A stretch of DNA of 64,000 nt, taken from Paludibacter sp. (GTDB lineage: Bacteria; Bacteroidota; Bacteroidia; Bacteroidales; Paludibacteraceae). The number at the start of each line of letters is the position of its first letter. Positions within the stretch are counted from its first letter, which is position 1. The position numbers were made by a program, and so were the translations under genes. Location of the stretch: assembly GCA_031292575.1 (NCBI GenBank), contig JARLGX010000003.1:62001-126000 (forward strand). Direction: 5' to 3'. Positions 26,920 to 35,564 of the stretch are shown here, piece after piece. Below the pieces are notes generated by a model. It did no database searches, was not told the origin of the DNA, and worked only from the letters and a program-made list of their open reading frames with translations.

Positions 26920-28637
26920 TTTACGGTAACATTAAGTTTGTTGTTAACTTGTATGGTGGAACTGGCACTGATTGGTGTTCCATCGTCAGAAATACCTTCA
27001 ACCTTAATAATGAAATTAGCGGTATTATCCGACGTATAAAATTCAAACTTAGTACTGTCGGTTCCGCTTAATTCTAAATTAGGATTCCAATACAATAACT
27101 GCTTGTAATAAGGAATGTTCTTGTCCTTGATTGAGTCAGGATTCACATCAACAAAACTTCCACCCTGATTAAAATTGTCGTTTTTAATACGCAACGAGTA
27201 TGATGCAGGCGTTGTATTTAAAATTTCGTTCGATTTGGATGTAATGGAAATAATGCCTTCAAAAATTAAATTTCCAAATGCTCTTTCTGATTGCACTATG
27301 TCAATCTTTTTTATTTGTTCCGATCCAAGTCCAATTATCTTATTTAAGTCGTCTACAAAAACTCCATCAAGAAAAACAGCGGGCTTATCGTAATACAAAT
27401 TAGATGATTCAAACATAATACGTGCACTGTATTTGCCGTTATCGTTGTATATTCTTAATTGAGGCAATAGTTCGACAGCAATTTCAGGCAAGTCATTCAA
27501 CTGCACAAAGTCCGAAAGTAAGACTGTGCTTACCGGACAATGATATAGCTGAGGACAAATATAATTACGATCAGCAACTGGTTTAGCAATCAAAACGTTG
27601 TTCAACTGATAACATTTGTTGATATAAACAATGTTTTGACTTTTGTCAATAAACTTTTTGAAATTATCTTTAATTTCAGTCAAAGGAGGATTCCACGTAT
27701 TGGATAATGCAAACTCATCTTCAGTTACGATTTTCCAATGTTGATTTGCAGGCATATCTTTTATGGTAAAAAACAATTCTTTTCCATTATAATAATCACT
27801 TAACAACATCTGAAACATTCCATTGGAATTTGTTACAGCGTATTGCAAATTTGGAATTGAATCCATACACGATAATAAAACGGTTGCATCCTTAATTGTT
27901 TTTTGAGTAGTTTCATCGATCACTCTGCCTCTAATAATTTTCTCTTTACTTTCGGGTAAGTATGTATTTAGAACCTTTTTATCAGGTTGAACAGTCGATA
28001 ATCCAGCAAGAGTTTCAGCAATTGATTTATCTGTCGACGCAATTCCCGGATCTTCAAATACAGAAACAGAAACATTCGCTTTTGAATTTGTTTTTCCTAA
28101 ACTTACTATGACTTTTTCGCGGGAACCGTACGTTAACTTGTCGGTTTTGATTTCAGGTTTCACATCTGCCGGATGTATTTTACTGTTATCAGTTGAACCA
28201 GAATTAATAAGTTTGAAATTCAATTCCTTATCAAACCGGTTAGCAATCACAATTTCTTTATGGATAAACTGCCGCTCACCAAAGTTTTTCATTTCACTTG
28301 TAAATGCAATCAACTGATATACCCCCGATGTTAGCGTATCGGGCAATACAAAGCTACCAGCAGCCAGCCCCGAATCAATTTTAATACGGATTTTTAAAGT
28401 TGGATTTGGATTAGCATTTCTAAGTAAAATGTACCCCACTTTACTCAAGTCTGATCGTTTTTTTGATGTTGCATCGAGCACATACAGCTTGTAGAAAACT
28501 GATTCACCCGCCACGTAAACAGTTCTATCGGTTTGAATATAGCCCGTTTCATGGTTGGCAATTTGGGCATTAACGCAAAAAGTCAAACCAGCTAATTGAA
28601 TTACAAATAGAATGAAAGTTCTTTTAAATAATATCAT
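26916..28637 (-). CDS. Exported MG2-like protein with a TonB-plug-like region
   Basis: The 573-aa product has a signal peptide (about residues 1-24). An MG2-like beta domain follows (YIQTDRTVYVAGESVFYKLY, about 33-130), of the kind found in alpha-2-macroglobulin-like and Bacteroidota surface proteins. A carboxypeptidase-regulatory-like domain begins near 235 (IIRGRVIDETTQKTIKDATV). A region at about 400-465 resembles a TonB plug (KPAVFLDGVFVDD, then QIKKIDIVQSERAFG and GIISITSK). There is no beta-barrel. It may be an accessory to the TonB receptor two genes upstream. Spacing to its neighbours is 15 bp on one side and a 4-bp overlap on the other. Its ligand is unknown. Confidence 0.8.
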   Translation of the reverse strand: MILFKRTFILFVIQLAGLTFCVNAQIANHETGYIQTDRTVYVAGESVFYKLYVLDATSKKRSDLSKVGYILLRNANPNPTLKIRIKIDSGLAAGSFVLPDTLTSGVYQLIAFTSEMKNFGERQFIHKEIVIANRFDKELNFKLINSGSTDNSKIHPADVKPEIKTDKLTYGSREKVIVSLGKTNSKANVSVSVFEDPGIASTDKSIAETLAGLSTVQPDKKVLNTYLPESKEKIIRGRVIDETTQKTIKDATVLLSCMDSIPNLQYAVTNSNGMFQMLLSDYYNGKELFFTIKDMPANQHWKIVTEDEFALSNTWNPPLTEIKDNFKKFIDKSQNIVYINKCYQLNNVLIAKPVADRNYICPQLYHCPVSTVLLSDFVQLNDLPEIAVELLPQLRIYNDNGKYSARIMFESSNLYYDKPAVFLDGVFVDDLNKIIGLGSEQIKKIDIVQSERAFGNLIFEGIISITSKSNEILNTTPASYSLRIKNDNFNQGGSFVDVNPDSIKDKNIPYYKQLLYWNPNLELSGTDSTKFEFYTSDNTANFIIKVEGISDDGTPISASSTIQVNNKLNVTVK

Positions 28638-28652
28638 TGTAAATTATTTATT

Positions 28653-29792
28653 TTAATAATGCATCCACCAGCTTGGCATCGTACTGTTATAAGCGGGATC
28701 TTTCGGCATGGGCACAAATTCCAAATTCCAGACTTTGAACTGTGTAGTGCCGGACGATGGAATATCCACATACGGTACTTTTTGCAATAATACATTTGTA
28801 CTGTACGGACTCTGAATGACAACATATGCCGATTGTGACAGCGATGAAACTTCGAACAATCCAAGCACAATTTTAGCTGGATTATTTACGCACTTCATGT
28901 TTCCATAAAGTTGTGCTGTAACCGGATCGAATATTGTGCCACTTGCTGCCAGTTGACTATTAGCCCCTTTGTAAAAATTATATGAATCCCTGTTTATTGT
29001 ATACTGATATATTCTTAAATAATAAGTATAATATGTGAGTTTATCGGGTGACGCCATTCCGTAACTCTCCATCCCAATAGGGACAAATCCCACTGAATGA
29101 TTTTTAATAAAAGCACTGGCAGTTTGAGAATTATCCTCTGTTATATTTTCATTTGTATTTAGTTGAAAGCTCCTCCAGTCATTATATTCCCAATGCCAGT
29201 TAGTTGTATCCTTTTCAGTTACTGTATATTGATATTGAATTGTAACAACCGGATTAAACCGGCATAATGGTACTGAATCTCCAGTTGAAACTGTTTTAAA
29301 AAGATCAACCAGAATGTCTGAACCAGGAACATTTCTGAGTTGATTATCCTGACCCAGGTATTTCTCAGTATTATGCATCCCGTGAATGCTATCGTAAGTC
29401 AATGGTTGTAGAAGTTTCTGAGAATTAGATTCGTATGTATTGCCGTCTTTTGTTTGAATGTGTAAGATGTACGAGTTACCAATTACAGCTTTGAAACTGA
29501 GTGGCAAAGTATAATTTCCATTTCCGGTTTCTGTGAGTGGAAAAGTATTATTTTGATTATCCGTAACAGTGAGTTGTGCACTTAAAACATAATTTGAAGC
29601 TGAAACCGAATTGGAAGTGTACAATATCGCTTTGGACAAATTAATAGTAAATGGTCCCGTACCGTCAGTAATTAGTCCTTGCACGACTAATGCTTCTGTA
29701 GTAGAATTAATATTGGGAGTGTAAATCTCTGTGCAACGAATGAAGCTAAGCATTATCACCACAAATAAACATATATTTTTAAACTGAATCAT
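28653..29792 (-). CDS. DUF4249 family lipoprotein
   Basis: This matches the DUF4249 family, which in Bacteroidota is usually encoded beside TonB receptors with an STN or carboxypeptidase-regulatory domain. The N-terminus is a lipoprotein-type signal with Cys20 (LSFIRC) followed by TEIYTPN. The family block LVVQGLITDGTGPFTINLSK lies at about residues 35-54. The rest is beta-rich, with conserved Trp and Tyr. At 379 aa it is of family length. It is probably anchored in the outer membrane and acts with the receptor 12 bp upstream. The biochemical role of the family is unknown to me. Confidence 0.88.
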   Translation of the reverse strand: MIQFKNICLFVVIMLSFIRCTEIYTPNINSTTEALVVQGLITDGTGPFTINLSKAILYTSNSVSASNYVLSAQLTVTDNQNNTFPLTETGNGNYTLPLSFKAVIGNSYILHIQTKDGNTYESNSQKLLQPLTYDSIHGMHNTEKYLGQDNQLRNVPGSDILVDLFKTVSTGDSVPLCRFNPVVTIQYQYTVTEKDTTNWHWEYNDWRSFQLNTNENITEDNSQTASAFIKNHSVGFVPIGMESYGMASPDKLTYYTYYLRIYQYTINRDSYNFYKGANSQLAASGTIFDPVTAQLYGNMKCVNNPAKIVLGLFEVSSLSQSAYVVIQSPYSTNVLLQKVPYVDIPSSGTTQFKVWNLEFVPMPKDPAYNSTMPSWWMHY

Positions 29793-29804
29793 CTTTCTGA
29801 ATTT

Positions 29805-32522
29805 TTAAAAACTAAAATTATAAGTCAATGTTGGAATAGGTCTTTCTACAATAAACAAATTGTATAAATTAAATGATTGATTGAAATTCGATTCCAATGA
29901 CGAAGTTGATTTATAAAAAACCGAATACGGGTTCTTTTCTCCATAAAGATTAATGATGGAGAGTGTCCAGCTACCTCTCCATTTTTGTTTCAATCGAAGT
30001 GTTTCATCAAAAGTGATAGCAATATCAAGCCGGTTATAATCGGGAAGACGGTATTTATTTCGATCAGAATAATACACATACTGCTTCCCATCAAAATTAT
30101 ATTTTAATTCGGGCAATGTGATTGGTTTCCCTGTATTATAATAAAACGTGCTCGAAAGCCTCCATCTTCTTGTCAAATGATAACTTGCGTTCAGTACAAA
30201 ATTGTGAGGTATATCAAACGGTGATGGATAGTATCTATTCCCATTTATCTGATCCTGCACATAAGGACTTGAAGTCCGCCGCATCGATCGGGAATAAGTA
30301 TAACTTGCCCAACCGGTCAATCGACCGGTATTTTTTTTCAGATATAATTCAACGCCGTAATTATAGCCCGAAGCATTTAGTAAATCGGTTTCCAGAGCGT
30401 TGTTTAACAAAATTGTTGCACCATCCCGATATTCAACAATATTATCCAATTTTTTGTAATATATTTCGGCCGAAGCTTCAATTGCATTATCATTGAAATT
30501 TCTGAAATACCCTAACGCAACCTGATTACAAATAAGTGGTTTCACATTAGGGCTACTCAATTTATACACATCGGTTGGAGCCATTACAGCCGTGTTGGAA
30601 ATGAGGTTTATAAACTGGCTGATTCGGTTGTAACTGAACTTTACTGAACTTAATTTATCAATTGAATATCGCAACGATAGCCTTGGTTCTAAACTCGAAT
30701 ACCAATTTATTACTTTGTTCGTGTTATAATTAAGCGTATCGACAATGTTATCCGAAGTTCGGGCTACATTGGGTTTGAAGATAAAAACACTGCCCGGACC
30801 AAGGTCCGCATACTCACTTAATCTTAAACCGGCTTCGGCACTTATTTTGGATGAAAAATTTATGTTGTCACTTATATATGCGGCCATTTCCAAGGCTTTT
30901 TCTTGCTCGGTCGATTGTATTTTTACATCCGATAACGAACCAAGAGGCATCATTTTTCCGGGTTGCAGGTTGTACAAAATTGAGTTCAACCCAAAATCAA
31001 CTGAATGTTTTTCATTAGGCAACCAGGTGAAGTTAAGCTTAGCGTTATTATAGCTGGTAGATGAATTAATTTTATAAGCCTGGTTTGGCTGCAACGTATC
31101 TGACTCACTTATAGAACTTGTGTATCGACTATAACCTAATAAGAACGTTGAATAAAATTTATCATTAAATGTATGCGAATATCGAGCCGAAGCTAAAATG
31201 TTATCATATTGATATGCCGTACTTTTATTAAAACTGAACTGATCATTACTAAAATAGCCAAAAAGGGCTAAGGTGTTTTTTGGATCAAATCTCATTGTAA
31301 ACAAGGTATTTATATCATAAAAACTTGCTGAACTGTTCTTTAAATTTACATCGGGCATGGCATGTAGTAACCAATTGGAATAGGAACTTCGTGCACCTAC
31401 CAGTAAAGTGGCTCTTTTATCGAAAAGAGGCGTTTCTACATCCAACCTTGAATCCAGTAGGCCAATACCACCCTTAACTGTCAGTTTATCTGCATTATTT
31501 GTTAGACGAATATCCATAACAGATGAAGCTCTTTCGCCATATTTAGCCGGAATTCCTGCTTTCAAAAGTGATACACTGCTTACCCCATCGGGATTGATAG
31601 ATGACATAAGTCCAAACACATGTGATGAATTAAACAATGGCACGTCTTCTACTAAAATCAGGTTTTGATCCGAACTACCTCCCCGAACAAAAAAACCTGT
31701 ACCAAAATCACCTGTCGACTGTATTCCGGGAAGCAATGTTACACTTTTTATGATGTCCTTCTCGCCCATAAAGCTTGGCAGTTCTTTAATTATTTTAGCA
31801 TTAAACTTAATCGTACTCATTTGTGTACGAATCAGGTTAAGATCTACAGCTTTATCTGTAATTACAACTTCCTTAAGTTTTATTGTTCTTTCGGATAATT
31901 CAAAGTCCACAATTCCATTTCCACCGACTTTTATATTTCTATTGTCTTCTTCAAAACCAGGATAATTAAGTCTTAAATCATATTCACCAACCGGGATTGT
32001 AAATTTATAGTTTCCGTCAACATCAGTTGATGTACTTACGTTTAGTTTGTCAATACTTATTCTTGCACCATATAGAGGATTGCCATTTTTAGCATTGATT
32101 ATTTTTCCTAAAATTGTAGCCTTTGAGTATTTTCCAAAATCACTTTCATCACCTATAATTAGTACACCTTTACTATTTGTTTTATTTGAAAAATTACGTA
32201 TTTCAACAGGAACAAAAACATAATTGGTTGGGTTTATTTCGATACACGATAAGCCGGAAACTCGCTGAACTATTGCAAGACAATCTTCTAAAGACAAGTC
32301 AGAAATAGTCTCTCTAAATCGTTTGTTTTCAAACCACTCCGATTTAAAATACAGTTTCACATGATTGGCTTTTTCTATTTTTGGAGCAAGAATATCGAAA
32401 GATATTAATGCTGTGGTATCTCTGGTTAATGCTTCATTTTGCTGAGCGTTTACATAAATACTTATGCATAAAAATGTAAGAAATAGAAGTGTTGGAAAAA
32501 TATGGAGGATAGTTTTTTTCAC
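29805..32522 (-). CDS. STN-type TonB-dependent outer-membrane receptor
   Basis: This is an outer-membrane active transporter or signalling receptor. The order is: signal peptide (1-26); STN domain (about 40-105), typical of receptors working with a FecR/sigma pair or with accessory lipoproteins; carboxypeptidase-regulatory-like domain (about 130-215); plug (about 245-345, with TLLPGIQSTGDFGTGFFVRG); and a 22-strand barrel ending in an aromatic Phe. The 905-aa length is normal. It heads a four-gene unit (receptor, DUF4249, MG2/plug-like, small exported protein). No FecR or ECF sigma gene is adjacent, and there is no SusD partner. A lone -7-like TACTTTTG lies at 32607-32614. The substrate cannot be told from sequence. 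Confidence 0.92.
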   Translation of the reverse strand: MKKTILHIFPTLLFLTFLCISIYVNAQQNEALTRDTTALISFDILAPKIEKANHVKLYFKSEWFENKRFRETISDLSLEDCLAIVQRVSGLSCIEINPTNYVFVPVEIRNFSNKTNSKGVLIIGDESDFGKYSKATILGKIINAKNGNPLYGARISIDKLNVSTSTDVDGNYKFTIPVGEYDLRLNYPGFEEDNRNIKVGGNGIVDFELSERTIKLKEVVITDKAVDLNLIRTQMSTIKFNAKIIKELPSFMGEKDIIKSVTLLPGIQSTGDFGTGFFVRGGSSDQNLILVEDVPLFNSSHVFGLMSSINPDGVSSVSLLKAGIPAKYGERASSVMDIRLTNNADKLTVKGGIGLLDSRLDVETPLFDKRATLLVGARSSYSNWLLHAMPDVNLKNSSASFYDINTLFTMRFDPKNTLALFGYFSNDQFSFNKSTAYQYDNILASARYSHTFNDKFYSTFLLGYSRYTSSISESDTLQPNQAYKINSSTSYNNAKLNFTWLPNEKHSVDFGLNSILYNLQPGKMMPLGSLSDVKIQSTEQEKALEMAAYISDNINFSSKISAEAGLRLSEYADLGPGSVFIFKPNVARTSDNIVDTLNYNTNKVINWYSSLEPRLSLRYSIDKLSSVKFSYNRISQFINLISNTAVMAPTDVYKLSSPNVKPLICNQVALGYFRNFNDNAIEASAEIYYKKLDNIVEYRDGATILLNNALETDLLNASGYNYGVELYLKKNTGRLTGWASYTYSRSMRRTSSPYVQDQINGNRYYPSPFDIPHNFVLNASYHLTRRWRLSSTFYYNTGKPITLPELKYNFDGKQYVYYSDRNKYRLPDYNRLDIAITFDETLRLKQKWRGSWTLSIINLYGEKNPYSVFYKSTSSLESNFNQSFNLYNLFIVERPIPTLTYNFSF

Positions 32523-32831
32523 AAGATTATCTGTTGGCAGGAAGTTATTTTAAGTAGTTCTATGTCAATATTGGTAGTAATTTCACCAATATTTTTAAAT
32601 TACGTACAAAAGTAATTGCAAAAAAAAAAGAATATCACTTGTTAATTATGTTTTAAAACAGTTTTAAAACATTTATACTCTACGAATACAGTTTGCTTAT
32701 CAGAAACATATTACATTATGTTGAAAAAGTACTACTTAATAATTATTTCTGGCTGTTTCAAAAAATTAAACCAGAACAAACTATCTTCATATTCTTAAAA
32801 AACAATCTTAAAAAACACCAATATAAATAAA

Positions 32832-32860
32832 AACGGACTCACCTCAATGGCAAGTCCGTT
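32832..32860 (-). terminator. Terminator of the methylmalonyl-CoA mutase operon
   Basis: On the minus strand AACGGACTTGCC, loop ATTGA and GGTGAGTCCGTT form a stem (two G-T pairs) followed by a T-rich tail, 40 nt past the mutB stop. It closely resembles the terminator at 25757-25790. The remaining 32523-32831 is AT-rich, with no gene seen. Confidence 0.8.
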
Positions 32861-32872
32861 TTCTCTTTCTTA

Positions 32873-32897
32873 AGCCCCTTTAGGGGTTTGGGGTTAT
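32873..32897. repeat. C4/G4 palindromic repeat next to the mutB stop
   Basis: AGCCCCTTTAGGGG followed by TTTGGGG belongs to the same dispersed family as the elements near 2937, 3111, 3160, 3319, 52148 and 52224. It begins within a few bases of the mutB stop codon. Confidence 0.7.
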
Positions 32898-32899
32898 CT

Positions 32900-35023
32900 T
32901 TACTCTTCCAACAAAATTTCCATGATAGTGCAAGCTGCTTTCGCAACTGGGCTACCTGGGCCAAAGATAGCTGCTACACCGGCTTTGTACAGATAATCGT
33001 AATCTTGCGCTGGGATAACTCCACCTGCAATTACGATAATATCTTCGCGGCCTAATGCTTTCAGTTCAGCAATTACTTGAGGAACCAATGTTTTGTGACC
33101 AGCTGCCAATGATGAAACACCCATGATATGAACGTCGTTTTCTACAGCTTGCTTGGCTGCTTCGGCAGGAGTCTGGAAAAGTGGTCCCATGTCCACGTCG
33201 AAACCGCAATCGGCATAACCGGTAGCTACTACTTTTGCACCACGGTCGTGACCATCCTGACCCATTTTAGCAATCATGATACGAGGACGACGACCTTCTT
33301 TCTTGGCAAATTTCTCTGTCAATTCACAAGCTTTAATGAAACTTGCATCGTTTTTAGTTTCTGATGAATACACGCCTGATATAGTTCTAATGGTTGCTTT
33401 ATAACGACCTGCAACTGCTTCGCAGGCATCGGAGATTTCACCCAAAGAAGCACGCACGCGGGCAGCTTCAACGGCAAGTTCGAGCAAGTTACCGTTTCCG
33501 GTTTTAGCACATTCGGTAATGGCAGCCAAAGCAGCTTGTACAGCAGCTTCGTCGCGGTTAGCACGCAATTCTTTCAAACGTTCGATTTGTTGAATACGAA
33601 CTGCTGTGTTGTCCACTTCCAAAATATCGATGGGGTCTTCTTTTTCCAAACGGAATTGGTTTACACCTACGATCACCTGGCTTCCTGAGTCGATACGAGC
33701 TTGCGTACGTGCAGAAGCTTCTTCGATACGCATTTTTGGAACACCGGTTTCGATAGCCGCAGCCATACCACCCAGTTTTTCTACTTCTTCGATCAACGCC
33801 CAGGCTTTTTCAGCCAATTCGTTAGTCAACGATTCAACGTAGTAAGAACCTGCCCATGGGTCAACCTCACGGCAAATGTCAGTTTCTTGTTGAATATAGA
33901 TTTGTGTGTTACGGGCAATACGAGCCGAGAAATCGGTTGGCAACGCGATAGCTTCGTCCAACGCATTGGTGTGAAGCGATTGTGTGTGACCCAACGCAGC
34001 AGCCATAGCTTCGATACAAGTACGACCCACATTGTTGAACGGATCTTGCTCGGTCAACGACCAACCTGAAGTTTGCGAGTGTGTACGCAATGCCAATGAT
34101 TTTGGGTTTTTAGGATTGAATTGTTTTACGATTTTTGCCCACAACATACGTGCAGCACGCATTTTGGCAATTTCCATAAAGTGATTCATACCGATAGCCC
34201 AGAAGAATGACAAACGTGGAGCGAACGAGTCGATATCCATACCTGCATTTACTCCGGCACGAAGGTATTCAAGTCCATCAGCTAATGTGTAAGCCAACTC
34301 GATATCGGCAGTTGCACCGGCTTCCTGCATGTGGTAACCCGAGATAGAGATAGAGTTGAACTTAGGCATTTTTTGAGAAGTAAACTCAAAAATATCAGCA
34401 ATAATCTTCATCGAAAATTTAGGTGGGTAAATATAGGTATTACGCACCATGAATTCTTTCAAAATATCGTTTTGGATCGTTCCGGCCATTTCTTCTAATT
34501 TAGCACCTTGCTCCAAACCTGCATTGATATAAAATGCAAGAATAGGAAGTACTGCACCATTCATGGTCATAGAAACCGACATTTTATTCAATGGAATACC
34601 ATCGAACAAAACTTTCATATCTTCAACCGAACAGATAGACACACCCGCTTTACCAACGTCACCAACAACACGTTCGTGATCGGCATCGTAGCCACGGTGT
34701 GTAGCTAAGTCGAATGCTACCGAAAGACCTTTTTGTCCGGCAGCTAAGTTACGACGATAGAATGCATTTGATTCTTCGGCAGTAGAGAATCCGGCATATT
34801 GACGAATTGTCCAGGGTTGCATGGCGTACATTACGCTGTAAGGTCCACGCAAGTAAGGAGGAAGTCCGGCAGCATAGTTCAAATGCTCCATACCTTCCAA
34901 ATCATCTTTTGTATAAAATGGCTTCACCGGAATCAACTCGGCTGTTAGCCAGCTACTATCGGCCTGCTGAGCAGTAGATGCAGCTACGTTTTTAATGTCT
35001 ATATTTTTGAAATTTGGTTTCAT
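32900..35023 (-). CDS. mutB: Methylmalonyl-CoA mutase, large (catalytic) subunit
   Basis: This adenosylcobalamin enzyme interconverts succinyl-CoA and (R)-methylmalonyl-CoA, the key step of propionate formation in Bacteroidota. The 707-aa product has the CoA-binding barrel (about residues 55-420, with [15 protein letters not shown] and [19 protein letters not shown]). The C-terminal B12-binding domain carries the DxHxxG motif as D590, H592 and G595, where His is the lower cobalt ligand. It is the active partner of MutA, encoded upstream, but a GxxExxY gene and repeats separate the two by 541 bp. The closing stretch [20 protein letters not shown] is typical of the family. Confidence 0.98.
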   Translation of the reverse strand: MKPNFKNIDIKNVAASTAQQADSSWLTAELIPVKPFYTKDDLEGMEHLNYAAGLPPYLRGPYSVMYAMQPWTIRQYAGFSTAEESNAFYRRNLAAGQKGLSVAFDLATHRGYDADHERVVGDVGKAGVSICSVEDMKVLFDGIPLNKMSVSMTMNGAVLPILAFYINAGLEQGAKLEEMAGTIQNDILKEFMVRNTYIYPPKFSMKIIADIFEFTSQKMPKFNSISISGYHMQEAGATADIELAYTLADGLEYLRAGVNAGMDIDSFAPRLSFFWAIGMNHFMEIAKMRAARMLWAKIVKQFNPKNPKSLALRTHSQTSGWSLTEQDPFNNVGRTCIEAMAAALGHTQSLHTNALDEAIALPTDFSARIARNTQIYIQQETDICREVDPWAGSYYVESLTNELAEKAWALIEEVEKLGGMAAAIETGVPKMRIEEASARTQARIDSGSQVIVGVNQFRLEKEDPIDILEVDNTAVRIQQIERLKELRANRDEAAVQAALAAITECAKTGNGNLLELAVEAARVRASLGEISDACEAVAGRYKATIRTISGVYSSETKNDASFIKACELTEKFAKKEGRRPRIMIAKMGQDGHDRGAKVVATGYADCGFDVDMGPLFQTPAEAAKQAVENDVHIMGVSSLAAGHKTLVPQVIAELKALGREDIIVIAGGVIPAQDYDYLYKAGVAAIFGPGSPVAKAACTIMEILLEE

Positions 35024-35038
35024 ATTCTTTCTTTTTTA

Positions 35039-35144
35039 AACACGGAGTCACTAAGACACGAATTTTTTCAACAGGTGAACTTTTTCAACACGGAGACACA
35101 GAGACGCAGAAATTATTAAATTCGTGTCTTGGTGTCTTTGTGTT
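35039..35144. repeat. Inverted repeat cluster flanking the GxxExxY gene
   Basis: A 27-bp imperfect inverted pair lies at 35039-35065 and 35118-35144 (core AAGACACGAATTT and its complement). Between them is another relative (CACGGAGACACAGAGACGC, from about 35091). A further copy of the motif (TTTGTGTCTCC then TCTTGGTGTTT) lies on the other side of the gene at about 35540-35565. The gene is thus bracketed by related repeats. Confidence 0.75.
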
Positions 35145-35147
35145 TAA

Positions 35148-35537
35148 TCAGAAGTAGCCATTTATTTTACGTTTTATGCCTTCTTTGATTATTGGAACAT
35201 TGAAATTAATCAAATATCCAAGTTTTTTATCGGCAAGTTTCATATAAGTAAGAAGTTGAACTTCATGAACTGGCAGTACTATTTCTACTGCTTTTAGTTC
35301 AATGATAATTTCATTTTCAACCAAAAGATCGATAATAAATTCTTTGTTCAACGCTTTACCTTTATAAACAACTGGTAATCTCATTTGACTGTTTACAGTC
35401 AAATTCCGTGACTTTAATTCCTCTATCAAGCAAAATTCATAAACCGATTCTAATAAACCGGGGCCTAATTCTTTATGAACGCTATATGCAGCATCCACAA
35501 TCTTAGTCCCGATATTATCTAACTCTGTTTTATTCAT
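35148..35537 (-). CDS. GxxExxY family protein
   Basis: This is a 129-aa member of the GxxExxY family, related to PD-(D/E)XK nucleases. The name-giving motif is GLLESVY (about residues 28-34), and the nuclease-like core is FIIDLLVENEIIIELKAVE (Asp, then Glu-x-Lys), followed by VQLLTYMKL and KLGYLINFN. No biochemical role is established for the family as far as I know. Its placement is odd: it sits inside the mutA-mutB unit, in the same orientation, flanked by related repeats, which suggests insertion as a mobile cassette. It does not disrupt either mutase frame. Confidence 0.9.
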   Translation of the reverse strand: MNKTELDNIGTKIVDAAYSVHKELGPGLLESVYEFCLIEELKSRNLTVNSQMRLPVVYKGKALNKEFIIDLLVENEIIIELKAVEIVLPVHEVQLLTYMKLADKKLGYLINFNVPIIKEGIKRKINGYF

Positions 35538-35564
35538 TTACTTTGTGTCTCCGGGTCTTGGTGT

